Shown piece after piece: positions 25,456-33,358 of a stretch of 64,000 nt of DNA; position 1 is the first letter of the stretch; every line of letters starts with the position of its first letter. The translations under genes and the position numbers were made by a program. The notes below the pieces were generated by a model. That model was not told the DNA's origin, ran no database searches, and worked only from the letters and a program-made list of their open reading frames with translations. This stretch comes from Mycolicibacter terrae (GTDB lineage Bacteria; Actinomycetota; Actinomycetes; Mycobacteriales; Mycobacteriaceae). The stretch is taken from NCBI RefSeq assembly GCF_010727125.1, contig NZ_AP022564.1:682001-746000 (forward strand). The letters are read 5' to 3'.

Positions 25456-25477
25456 AGAATACTGTAAACATTACAGT
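25456..25477 (-). promoter_or_regulatory. Promoter and operator-like palindrome ACTGTAA-ACA-TTACAGT (site C)
   Basis: Perfect seven-base arms lie at 25461-25467 and 25471-25477. On the minus strand TATTCT (25461 to 25456) is a -10 candidate with a start near 25449, giving a leader of about 18 nt to the P450 start. The layout copies site B. Confidence 0.72.
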
Positions 25478-25504
25478 AAATGATTACACCTGCACTGCGC
25501 CATC

Positions 25505-26785
25505 TCAGGCCAGGCTGATCGGCATCCGCTTGATGCCGTGCACGAAGGTGCTCTGCAGGTACTGCGGCTCGCCGAGCGTGACCTCGGGCAGCCGGGTCAG
25601 CAGCTCGTAGAACAAGTGGCGCAACTGCATCCGGGCGACGTGGGTGCCCAGACAGTAGTGCGCGCCGCCCCCGCCGAACCCCAGGTGCGGGTTGGGGTCA
25701 CGGGTGATGTCGAACTCGTGCGGCCGGTCGAACACCGTCTCATCGCGGTTGGCCGAGCAGTAAAACAGTGCGATCTTCTCGCCGGCCTTGATCTCGGTCC
25801 CGGCGACTTCGGTGTCCACCACGGCGTGGCGGGCGAACGCGAGCACCGGTGTCGACCAGCGCACGAATTCCTCGACCGCCCCACCGATCCGGTTGTCGAA
25901 GTCGGCCAACAGCCAGGCGCGCTGTTCGGGGTGATCAATCAGCGCCTTGAACGCGTGCGTGGTGGTCTGTTTGGTGGTGTCGTTGCCGGCCGATCCCAGC
26001 AGCACCATGAAGGAGCCGAGCTCTTCGTCGCTGAGCCGGTGGCCGTCGACCTCGGCGTTGACCAGTTCGGTCATCAGATCATCGTGCGGTTCGGCGCGAC
26101 GGCGCTGCGCCAACTCGACGCCGGAACCGGCCAGCACACCCAGCTGCGTCATGACATGCACGGCCCGCTCCTCCAGCGAGGCGTACTCGTCGTCGCTGCC
26201 GCTGAACAGACATTCGGCGGCGTAGGCCACCTTCTGCTGGTCGGCGGGATCGATGCCGATCATGTCGGAGATGGTGCGCATCGGCAGCTGGCCCGAACAG
26301 CTTGCGACGAAGTCGATCTGGTTGCCGGTGTGCAGCTGCTCGAGCAGGTCGTCGACGATGCTGCGGGCGTTGGTCTTGATCTGCTCCTCGATGCGCCGGA
26401 CCTGGCGCGGGGTGAAGCCCGAGCTGATCAGCTTGCGGTAGCGGGTGTGCTCCGGGGGGTCCATCGCCAGGAAGAAGGTCATGTTGCGCTGGATCTCGGC
26501 CGGCATCGGATCGACGCTGACGCCTTCGCTGGAACAGAACAGCTCCTCGTGCTGGCTGACGAACTTGACGTCGGCGTGGCGGGTAGCCGCCCAGTAGCCG
26601 GTCTCTTCGTGGGGGAATACGGCCGGTATCGGCCGGTGCCAGCTCAGCCCCGGTTCGCCGCGCAACGTCGCGAAGCTCTCGTCGCGGGAGCGAAAGTCAT
26701 TGCCCCAGAAGGCTGGATCCGAGATGTCGAGCCGGTGGTAGGGGCGCGGCGAAGTGGGCGGGCTGGCAGGTGAACTCAGGGTCAT
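25505..26785 (-). CDS. Cytochrome P450
   Basis: A 426-residue P450. FGGGGAHYCLG is the haem loop, and LGSAGNDTTKQ carries the canonical acid-threonine pair of the I-helix. The N-terminal region (PYHRLDISDPAFW) and the haem loop resemble CYP125/CYP142-like steroid or terpenoid oxidases, but a subfamily call needs alignment. It begins 14 bp after the upstream SDR and is preceded by AGAGGA, consistent with an SDR-P450 operon. Its likely role is hydroxylation of the side chain or ring system. Confidence 0.92.
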   Translation of the reverse strand: MTLSSPASPPTSPRPYHRLDISDPAFWGNDFRSRDESFATLRGEPGLSWHRPIPAVFPHEETGYWAATRHADVKFVSQHEELFCSSEGVSVDPMPAEIQRNMTFFLAMDPPEHTRYRKLISSGFTPRQVRRIEEQIKTNARSIVDDLLEQLHTGNQIDFVASCSGQLPMRTISDMIGIDPADQQKVAYAAECLFSGSDDEYASLEERAVHVMTQLGVLAGSGVELAQRRRAEPHDDLMTELVNAEVDGHRLSDEELGSFMVLLGSAGNDTTKQTTTHAFKALIDHPEQRAWLLADFDNRIGGAVEEFVRWSTPVLAFARHAVVDTEVAGTEIKAGEKIALFYCSANRDETVFDRPHEFDITRDPNPHLGFGGGGAHYCLGTHVARMQLRHLFYELLTRLPEVTLGEPQYLQSTFVHGIKRMPISLA

Positions 26786-26799
26786 GTCGTCCTCTCGGC

Positions 26800-27585
26800 T
26801 CAGACGGTGATCGGGGTGCCGGCGGTGATCGAGGTGATGAAGCCGCCGTCGACGGCGATGTCCTGACCGGTTATCCAGCCGGCCTGCGGCGAACCGAGGA
26901 AGTCGATCAGCGGCACGATGTCGTCGACGACGCCGTGCCGGCCGACGGTGTTACGCACGGTGTCGAGCACTTCCTTGCCCATCGACTGCTCGAAGTCGGC
27001 CAGGATCGGGGTCTCGACCGGGCCCGGGCTGACGGTGTTGATCCGCACCCCGTACTTGGCGTGCGCGGTCGCGGCCAATCGCTTGGCGTACAGGATCATC
27101 GCCTGCTTGGAGGAGGTGTACACCGGGAACGCCGGGTCCTGGCCGGCCTGCCAGCGCAGCACCGACTCGGCATCGGTCGCGTCGAGCAGCCCGTTGAGCG
27201 TCTCGATGCGCTGCTCCCAGCCCAGCGCGGCCGTCGAGGCCACCGCGACCACCGCGCCGCCGGGGCGCAGTCGCGGCAGCATGCCCTCGGTCATCAGGCG
27301 CATGCCCAAGTAATTGATGGTCAACACGTCGGCGGCCGGTGCGGTTCCGGGTACCCCGGCGACGTGGGCCAGCAGATCCCAGTCGTCGCCGATCCCGCCG
27401 GTGAACTCGGCGATGGCACCGGCGTCGCGTAAGTCGCAGCAGACGTGCTGCGACGCCGGGGTCTGCTGTGGGCGCACGTCGACGGCGAGCACGAAATCGC
27501 CGCGCTGGTGAAAGTGCGCGGCCGTCGCCGCGCCGATCCCCGATCCGGCGCCGACGACCACCACCCTGCGCTGAGCGTTGCTCAT
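26800..27585 (-). CDS. Short-chain dehydrogenase/reductase (3-alpha-HSD-like)
   Basis: A 261-residue classical SDR. VVVGAGSGIGAATA is the cofactor motif and YTSSKQA the active site. The short nucleotide-binding half, with LAVDVRPQQ and HVCCDLRD, and the insertion of about 30 residues between serine and tyrosine (ETLNGLLDATDAESVLRW) resemble 3-alpha-hydroxysteroid dehydrogenase/carbonyl reductases. The aspartate in AVDVR suggests NAD(H). It leads a minus-strand operon with the P450 downstream and is divergent from the beta-hydroxyacid dehydrogenase gene. Confidence 0.85.
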   Translation of the reverse strand: MSNAQRRVVVVGAGSGIGAATAAHFHQRGDFVLAVDVRPQQTPASQHVCCDLRDAGAIAEFTGGIGDDWDLLAHVAGVPGTAPAADVLTINYLGMRLMTEGMLPRLRPGGAVVAVASTAALGWEQRIETLNGLLDATDAESVLRWQAGQDPAFPVYTSSKQAMILYAKRLAATAHAKYGVRINTVSPGPVETPILADFEQSMGKEVLDTVRNTVGRHGVVDDIVPLIDFLGSPQAGWITGQDIAVDGGFITSITAGTPITV

Positions 27586-27618
27586 CCTCGCCAGCTTTCT
27601 GGTGAACCCGAAATGTCG

Positions 27619-27637
27619 ACAGTAAGCTCGACTGTAA
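27619..27637. promoter_or_regulatory. Partial operator motif in divergent promoter
   Basis: The 147-bp region between the divergent SDR and beta-hydroxyacid dehydrogenase genes contains ACTGTAA at 27631-27637 followed, at the right spacing, by a poor second arm (ACTCGGG). An ACAGTAA lies twelve bases upstream, so two half-sites occur as direct repeats. It is probably a weak version of sites A-C. Confidence 0.4.
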
Positions 27638-27732
27638 CGAACTCGGGGGCTCCCGACAATGCTACGGTTGGCCCTCCGGACCACCCGCTGAACTCCCGGC
27701 AGGGGCGGCGCACGACGCAGGAGGAGCCGAGC

Positions 27733-28542
27733 ATGACCGACACCATCGGGTTCATCGGCGCAGGCAAGATGGGCGAGCCGATGGTGCTGCGTCTGCTCGA
27801 TGCCGGCCACCGCGTGCAGGTGTATGCACGCCGGCCCGAGGTGCGCGAGCGCCTGGCGGCCGCCGGTGCGGTGCCGGTGGAATCGGTCGCCGCGGTCGGC
27901 CGCGAATCCGACCTCGTGATCAGCTGCCTGTTCTCCGACGCCCAGCTGCTCGAGGTCGCCACCGGTCCCGACGGGCTGCTGGCCAACGTCAAGCCCGGCA
28001 CCGTGGTGGTGTCGCACACCACCGGCACGGTGAGCACTCTGACCGGACTGCTCGAGCAGTTCCCCGCCGGGCCGGTGCTGGTGGACGCACCGGTCAGCGG
28101 CGGCGCCCACGACATCGCCGCGGGGAAGCTGACGGTCCTGCTCGGCGGCCCGGGCGACGCGGTGGCCTGCGCCCAGCCGGTGCTGGCCGCCTACGCCGAC
28201 CCGGTGATCACCACCGGGGAGTTGGGCACCGCCTTGAACCTCAAACTGATCAACAACGTGCTGTTCGCGTCCAACGCGCAACTCGTCGCGGCTGCCGTCG
28301 AATTGGCGAAGAACCTCGGGGTGCCCGAAGCCAGCCTGTTCGCAGCGCTGGAGCACTGCAGCGGCGGCAGCCGGGCGGCCGGGTACGTGCAGTCGGCCGG
28401 GGGAGTCGAGGACTTCGGCAAAATCGTTGCGCCCTTTATGCGCAAAGACGTGGCCGCGTGCATCGAGGCCGCCGCGGACCGCGGTGTCGAGCTGGGGCAG
28501 CTGCGTACCGTGGCCGAAACCGGGCCGCTGGATCTGTCGTGA
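27733..28542 (+). CDS. NAD(P)-binding beta-hydroxyacid dehydrogenase (HIBADH/6PGDH family)
   Basis: A 269-residue protein with the N-terminal Rossmann motif GFIGAGKMGEPMVLRLLDAGH and the conserved DAPVSGGAHDIAAGKLTVLLGG substrate segment. The catalytic lysine lies in LNLKLINNVLFA. The family oxidises 3-hydroxyisobutyrate, tartronate semialdehyde and similar small beta-hydroxyacids. The ATG follows GGAGGAG. Its stop overlaps the GTG of the aldehyde dehydrogenase, so the pair may turn a hydroxyacid into an aldehyde and then an acid or acyl-CoA. Confidence 0.88.
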   Translation: MTDTIGFIGAGKMGEPMVLRLLDAGHRVQVYARRPEVRERLAAAGAVPVESVAAVGRESDLVISCLFSDAQLLEVATGPDGLLANVKPGTVVVSHTTGTVSTLTGLLEQFPAGPVLVDAPVSGGAHDIAAGKLTVLLGGPGDAVACAQPVLAAYADPVITTGELGTALNLKLINNVLFASNAQLVAAAVELAKNLGVPEASLFAALEHCSGGSRAAGYVQSAGGVEDFGKIVAPFMRKDVAACIEAAADRGVELGQLRTVAETGPLDLS

Positions 28543-30008
28543 CCGAGCCGGCGGCCGGCGAGATCGCCGACCTGCAGAACCTGCTGGCAACGCAGCGGCA
28601 ATCGTTCGTCGCCGACGGGCCGCCCGATGTGGACGTCCGGCATGGCCGCATCGACCGGTTGCTGGCCCTGGTGCTGGACAACACCGACGCCTTCGTCGAC
28701 GCGATGGCCGCAGATTTCGGGACCCGGTCGCGGGCGGCGTCGCTCTCCACCGAGCTGGTCGGCATGATGCCGGTGATCGAGCACACCAGATCGCATGTCA
28801 AGCAGTGGATGCGGGCCGGAAAGCTGATGCGGGCCGCACGGCTGGGCGGGCTGCGGGCCGAAGTGCAGCCCAGCCCGCTGGGCGTGGTCGGGATCATCGG
28901 CCCGTGGAACTTCCCGCTGCAACTGGTGGTACTGCCGGCGGCGGCGGCGTTCGCCGCGGGCAACCGGGTGATGATCAAGATGTCCGAAATCACCTCGCGC
29001 ACCGCCGAGTTGATGAAAGGCCTGACGCCGGGATACTTCGATGCCGAGGAACTCGCCGTCGTCACCGGCGGCGCCGACGTGGCGGCCGCGTTCGCGGGGC
29101 TGCCGTTCGACCACCTGTTCTTCACCGGGTCGCCTGCGGTGGGTGCGCTGGTGCAACGCGCGGCGGCCGAGAACCTGGTCCCGGTGACACTGGAGCTGGG
29201 TGGCAAGAACCCGGTCGTGGTCGCCCCGAACGCCGATATCGGGCGATCGGCGAAACGGATCGCGTCGGCCCGGATGGTCAACGGCGGTCAGGTCTGCGTA
29301 TGCCCGGATTATGTGCTGGTGCCCGAGCGCGACATCGACTCGTTCGTCGAGGTCGCCCGGCAGACGCTGCAGGAGATGTTCCCGACCGTCGTGGCCAACG
29401 GTGACTATTGCTCGTCGGTTAACGATGCCAATTTCGACCGGGTGCTGGCCCTGATCGACGACGCCCGCGAACGCGGAGCCAGGGTGGAAACCATTGCACC
29501 GGAAGGGGAGTCGCTGCCGGATCGCGCCTCCCGCAAGATCGCCCCGACCATCGTTCGCGACGTCGACGACACGATGCGGATCGCCGAGGAGGAGATCTTC
29601 GGGCCGGTGTTGATGGTGCAGGGATACCGGACCGTCGATGACGCGATCGATCAGATCAACGCGCGTCCCGCGCCGCTGGTCGCCTACTGGTACGGCCCCG
29701 ACGACGGCAGCTTCCGGGATTTCGTGCGGCGCACCCGAAGCGGTGGTGTGGCCCGCAACGACTTCGCCGCGCAGATGATCCCGTCGGCTGCCCCGTTCGG
29801 CGGTGTGGGGCGCAGCGGGATGGGCGCCTATCACGGCAAGGCCGGCTTCGACGCCTTCAGTCACTACCGAACGGTGGTCGGCTCAGACCTGCCGTTCAGC
29901 CTGACCGGGTCCGCGGCGCCGCCGTTCACACCCGGGATGCGGTTCTACGCCGATGCGATGCTGCGCAGGGCGCGCAACCGAACGCACCGGCGACTCAAGC
30001 GCGGCTAG
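28539..30008 (+). CDS. Aldehyde dehydrogenase (class 3/coniferyl-type)
   Basis: A 489-residue aldehyde dehydrogenase. GIIGPWNFPLQLVVLPAAAA, LELGGKNPVVV and NGGQVCVCPDYVL contain the cofactor groove, general base and catalytic cysteine. The C-terminal PFGGVGRSGMGAYHGKAGFDAFSHYRTVV is typical of class 3/coniferyl aldehyde dehydrogenases. The GTG overlaps the previous stop (GTGA). Its TAG stop overlaps that of the convergent acyl-CoA synthetase. The likely substrate is a long-chain, aromatic or terpenoid aldehyde. Confidence 0.9.
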   Translation: MTEPAAGEIADLQNLLATQRQSFVADGPPDVDVRHGRIDRLLALVLDNTDAFVDAMAADFGTRSRAASLSTELVGMMPVIEHTRSHVKQWMRAGKLMRAARLGGLRAEVQPSPLGVVGIIGPWNFPLQLVVLPAAAAFAAGNRVMIKMSEITSRTAELMKGLTPGYFDAEELAVVTGGADVAAAFAGLPFDHLFFTGSPAVGALVQRAAAENLVPVTLELGGKNPVVVAPNADIGRSAKRIASARMVNGGQVCVCPDYVLVPERDIDSFVEVARQTLQEMFPTVVANGDYCSSVNDANFDRVLALIDDARERGARVETIAPEGESLPDRASRKIAPTIVRDVDDTMRIAEEEIFGPVLMVQGYRTVDDAIDQINARPAPLVAYWYGPDDGSFRDFVRRTRSGGVARNDFAAQMIPSAAPFGGVGRSGMGAYHGKAGFDAFSHYRTVVGSDLPFSLTGSAAPPFTPGMRFYADAMLRRARNRTHRRLKRG

Positions 30009-31654
30009 CCCTGTTCGGCCTGCTCGCGGGCCCACCGGTAGTCGGCCTTGCCGGCCGGGCTGCGCACGATCTGCGGCCGGAAGACGATCGCCTTGGGCAG
30101 CTTGTAGCGGGCCAGCGATCCGCCGGCGTGCTCGATGATCTCGGCCGAGGTGGCGGACGCCTGGTCGGCCAGAGCGACCACGGCCACTACCTCCTGCCCC
30201 CAGCGTTCGCTGGGCCGGCCGGCGACCACCACGTCGACCACGGCCGGGTGCGAGGCGATCGCCGTCTCGACCTCCTCGGCGAAGATCTTCTCCCCGCCGG
30301 AGTTGATCGTCACCGAATCCCGGCCGAGCAACTCGACCGAGCCGTCGCCCAGATGACGGGCCCGGTCACCGGGAACGGCGTAGCGCACCCCGTCGATCAC
30401 CGGGAACGTCGCCGCGGTCTTGGCCGCGTCGCCCTTGTAACCCAACGGGACGTAGCCGCGCTGACCCAGCCAGCCCAGACCGTCGTGGCCGGGTGCCAGC
30501 ACCGAACCGAGATCCTCGGCCACCACGCAAGTGTCCGGCCCGGCGCCGAAGGTCCCGGTCGAGACCGCGCCCGACGTCGACATGTGGCGCATCTGGGCGC
30601 CGGTCTCCGACGAGCCGACCCCGTCGATGACCATCGCCCCGGGCAGCGCCTCGACGATCTGCTGCTTGACGTACGGGGTCAACAGCGCGCCGCCGTTGGC
30701 CACCACCATCAGCGACGACACGTCGGCCCCGCCCCGCTGGATAGCCGCGATCAGCGGTCGCGCCATCGCGTCACCGACCACGGTGACCGACAGCACCTTT
30801 TCCCGCTCGATGGTGCGCACCACGTCGTCGGCGTCGAAATGGTCGACGACCGAAGGGAAGACCAGGGTTTGGCCGGTGTTGATCGCGGTCATCACCGCCC
30901 ACTGCGCGGCGCCGTGGATCAGCGGCGGCAGGATCATCAGCTTGACGCCGGGATTCTCGGCGACCGGCCCCACGATGTCGTCGATGGAGCCGACCTCGTC
31001 GCCGGTCATCAGGTTGCGGCCACCGAACGAGCCCATGAAGATGTCGTGCTGTCGCCACAGCACGCCCTTGGGCATCCCTGTGGTGCCACCGGTGTAGAGC
31101 ACGTAGAGGTCATCGGGGTCCGGCTGCACCCGCGGCGGTTGCGGCGAGCTGTCCGCCAGGACGGTCTCATAGTCCACGGCGCCGTCGAGCAGGGCGTTGC
31201 CGGAGTCGTCGGCGATCTGGATCAGCACCTTCAGTTGCGGCAGCTCGGGCAGCACCTCGGCGAGCGTGGGAGCGAACCTGGCGTGATACACCAACGCGGT
31301 GGCGCCGGAATCGGCCAACAGGTAGGCCAGTTCGTTGCGCACGTAACGGTAGTTGACGTTGAACGGCGCGACCCGCGCCCGGAAACTGCCCAGCAGGGTC
31401 TCAATGAACTCGTTGCCGTTGTAGGCGTAGATCCCCAACAGGTCCTGGCCGGTCTGGTGTCCGAGCAGGTCTGACCGCGGCGTGTGGCAGCCCAGCCCTT
31501 GCGCATGCAGGTACGCCGCCAACCGGTTGGACCGCTCGACGATCTGGGCGTAGCTGAAGCGCCGATCGCCTTGGACCACCAGGTCGCGGTCGGGAATCGC
31601 CGCGGCCACCGCCTCGATGACCTCCGGAACGGTGAATTGGGTCAACGGCGCCAC
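30005..31654 (-). CDS. Acyl-CoA synthetase (FadD-type)
   Basis: A complete 549-residue adenylate-forming enzyme. YTGGTTGMPKGVLWRQHDI is the nucleotide motif, DGVGSSETG the A5-like motif and SPAGKADYRWA the catalytic lysine. It resembles FadD17/FadD19-type synthetases of sterol side-chain activation. It is the last gene of a minus-strand operon: Rieske oxygenase, isochorismatase-like, FadD. The genes overlap by 3-13 bp. The GTG at 31654 was selected for its position in the overlap and the N-terminus MAPLTQFTVPEVIEAV. Confidence 0.9.
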   Translation of the reverse strand: MAPLTQFTVPEVIEAVAAAIPDRDLVVQGDRRFSYAQIVERSNRLAAYLHAQGLGCHTPRSDLLGHQTGQDLLGIYAYNGNEFIETLLGSFRARVAPFNVNYRYVRNELAYLLADSGATALVYHARFAPTLAEVLPELPQLKVLIQIADDSGNALLDGAVDYETVLADSSPQPPRVQPDPDDLYVLYTGGTTGMPKGVLWRQHDIFMGSFGGRNLMTGDEVGSIDDIVGPVAENPGVKLMILPPLIHGAAQWAVMTAINTGQTLVFPSVVDHFDADDVVRTIEREKVLSVTVVGDAMARPLIAAIQRGGADVSSLMVVANGGALLTPYVKQQIVEALPGAMVIDGVGSSETGAQMRHMSTSGAVSTGTFGAGPDTCVVAEDLGSVLAPGHDGLGWLGQRGYVPLGYKGDAAKTAATFPVIDGVRYAVPGDRARHLGDGSVELLGRDSVTINSGGEKIFAEEVETAIASHPAVVDVVVAGRPSERWGQEVVAVVALADQASATSAEIIEHAGGSLARYKLPKAIVFRPQIVRSPAGKADYRWAREQAEQG

Positions 31655-32259
31655 GTGCGCATCAGCTCCTCGGTGGTGGTGATTGTCGCCAGCAGGGACA
31701 GGGTGTTCTTGATCATCGCAGCCCCGTACTCGGCCGGCACACCGGCCACCGCATCGCGGGGCAGCACCACCCGGTAGGCGGCGTTAACCGCGTCCATCAC
31801 CAGATTCGGAATGGCCACGTTCAGCGAGACGCCGACCACCACGATGGTCGAAATCCCCAAGTTGCGCAGCACCGCATCCAGATCGGTCCCGCCCATCGGC
31901 CCCACGCCGTGGCAACGGCTCAGAACCAGATCCGATGGCTCCGGCCCGAATTCGGGCAGCAGGCTGGCGCCGGGGCTACCCGGATCGATGCTGACGGCGT
32001 CACGCCCCGCGGCGAACAGCCGCGCGTTGTGGTTGGATCCCCGTCCGTCCGGCCGTCGGTGCACCAGGCAGTGCACCACCTGCACTCCGGCTGCTCTGGC
32101 CACCGGCAGCAGCCGTGCGATGTTCGGACACGCTTCGCGGCGGGCCTCCTCGGCGAGTACCGGCAGTCCGGCATCGGGCCCGACGACTGCGCCCTGCAGC
32201 TCCTGAGTCACCAGCGCGGTGTGGCCGGGCGCCACCAGCTCCGCCAGGGCGGCCGTCAC
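31642..32259 (-). CDS. Isochorismatase-fold protein lacking the catalytic triad
   Basis: A 205-residue protein of the isochorismatase/cysteine hydrolase superfamily. Active members use an Asp-Lys-Cys triad. The equivalent positions here read ALVTQELQ (Glu20), LVLSRCHG (Arg115) and GVSLNVAIPN (Ala149), so all three are substituted. The fold core (GGTDLDAVLRNLGISTIVVVG and DAVNAAYRVVLPRDAV) is well kept. The GTG at 32259 overlaps the Rieske stop, in the GTGA manner of its neighbours; an ATG at 32313 would overlap by 58 bp. A non-hydrolytic binding role or a new activity is possible. Confidence 0.8.
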   Translation of the reverse strand: MTAALAELVAPGHTALVTQELQGAVVGPDAGLPVLAEEARREACPNIARLLPVARAAGVQVVHCLVHRRPDGRGSNHNARLFAAGRDAVSIDPGSPGASLLPEFGPEPSDLVLSRCHGVGPMGGTDLDAVLRNLGISTIVVVGVSLNVAIPNLVMDAVNAAYRVVLPRDAVAGVPAEYGAAMIKNTLSLLATITTTEELMRTWRR

Positions 32260-33272
32260 GGCAAGGCTGCCGCCGCGGACTCCGGCGCCACATCGTAGAA
32301 CTGCGTCGCCCATTTCCGCAGCGTCATAAAGGGTTTCGCGTCGACCTTGGACAACGCCGGATGCTCGACGTAGCGCTGGTAACGCCAGATACCCAGGTCG
32401 TCCTCGACGGTGGACAGGAACTGCTGCTCGACGCGAGCGCGGATGTCCTCCGGCGGGGCCTCGGAGTCATCGCCGGGAATCCGTGGCCACCAGATCGAAT
32501 AGAACAGGTCCGAGCAGCCCTCGTCGACCGGGGTGCAGGTGAAGATCAGCCGATGTTGCTGCACGCCTTCGAAGATGCTGATCGCTCCGCCGAGGCCGAA
32601 CAGATGGGAGTGGAAACGCAGCGCCATCTGATCGGGGTCGTCGCTGTTCACATCGGGGAAGCCGGCGACGAAGTGCCACTCCCGGTCGGTCATCTGCCAG
32701 TCCAGCAGCCTCGGTGTCACCGTGGCGTGGTGCACGTACTGGAAATGCGCGCTGTCGGCGGCGTTCTCGGCGACGATCTGCGGATGAACCGGCTCGTCGG
32801 CCAGTCGGCGGGAGAACTCCGGATACGCCCGGTAGTAACCCTCGGGCCCGGTGGTGAACTGCGGGAACTTGCCGAAGATGTCCGGCATCTCCCACCCGGG
32901 CTCAGCTCCGTCGGGATGATGCCAGACAAACGCGCAGCCGTACTGCTCCATCACCGGATAAACGCGAAGGCGCAACGCCTTGTTGGGCCGGTCCGGCTGG
33001 TACGGGATGAACTTGTTGCAGCCGTCGGGTCCCCACTGCCAGCCGTGGAACGGGCATTCCACCCGGTCTTCGACGACCTTGCCGCCGTGGCCGAGGTGGG
33101 CGCCGAGATGCTTGCAGTGCGCCTCCATCACGTGCAGCTCCCCGGACTCGCCCCGGTAGGCGACCAGATCCTCACCGAAATAGTGCAGCGCGCGGGTCTT
33201 GCCGACCTCGAACTCGGGTGACCAGCCGATCATGAACCAGCCGGTGACTTTCCAGGTGAACGGGACCTTCAT
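32256..33272 (-). CDS. Rieske [2Fe-2S] oxygenase (KshA-like)
   Basis: A 338-residue Rieske non-haem iron oxygenase. The cluster ligands are CKH (about residue 53) and CPFH, in the CxH-N-CxxH pattern. The mononuclear iron region ENAADSAHFQYVHHATV holds the aspartate and histidines. Length and architecture match KshA-type 3-ketosteroid 9-alpha-hydroxylase subunits, though any bulky ring substrate is possible. It needs a reductase that is not seen here. The gene is promoter-proximal in the minus operon and faces the Baeyer-Villiger-type gene across site D. Confidence 0.9.
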   Translation of the reverse strand: MKVPFTWKVTGWFMIGWSPEFEVGKTRALHYFGEDLVAYRGESGELHVMEAHCKHLGAHLGHGGKVVEDRVECPFHGWQWGPDGCNKFIPYQPDRPNKALRLRVYPVMEQYGCAFVWHHPDGAEPGWEMPDIFGKFPQFTTGPEGYYRAYPEFSRRLADEPVHPQIVAENAADSAHFQYVHHATVTPRLLDWQMTDREWHFVAGFPDVNSDDPDQMALRFHSHLFGLGGAISIFEGVQQHRLIFTCTPVDEGCSDLFYSIWWPRIPGDDSEAPPEDIRARVEQQFLSTVEDDLGIWRYQRYVEHPALSKVDAKPFMTLRKWATQFYDVAPESAAAALP

Positions 33273-33308
33273 TCCGGATTCTCCAGCGCGCGCATAACTG
33301 AATACCGT

Positions 33309-33325
33309 ACCGTAAACCTCTCAGT
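33309..33325. promoter_or_regulatory. Degenerate operator-like site ACCGTAA-ACC-TCTCAGT (site D)
   Basis: Located in the 86-bp gap between the divergent Rieske operon (start 33272) and the monooxygenase operon (start 33359), it matches the ACTGTAA-N3-TTACAGT pattern at 11 of 14 arm positions. Position and spacing equal sites A-C. It is weaker evidence than those because of three mismatches. Confidence 0.45.
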
Positions 33326-33358
33326 AGAGGAACCCGAAAGCATGGAGGCTGCCACAAC

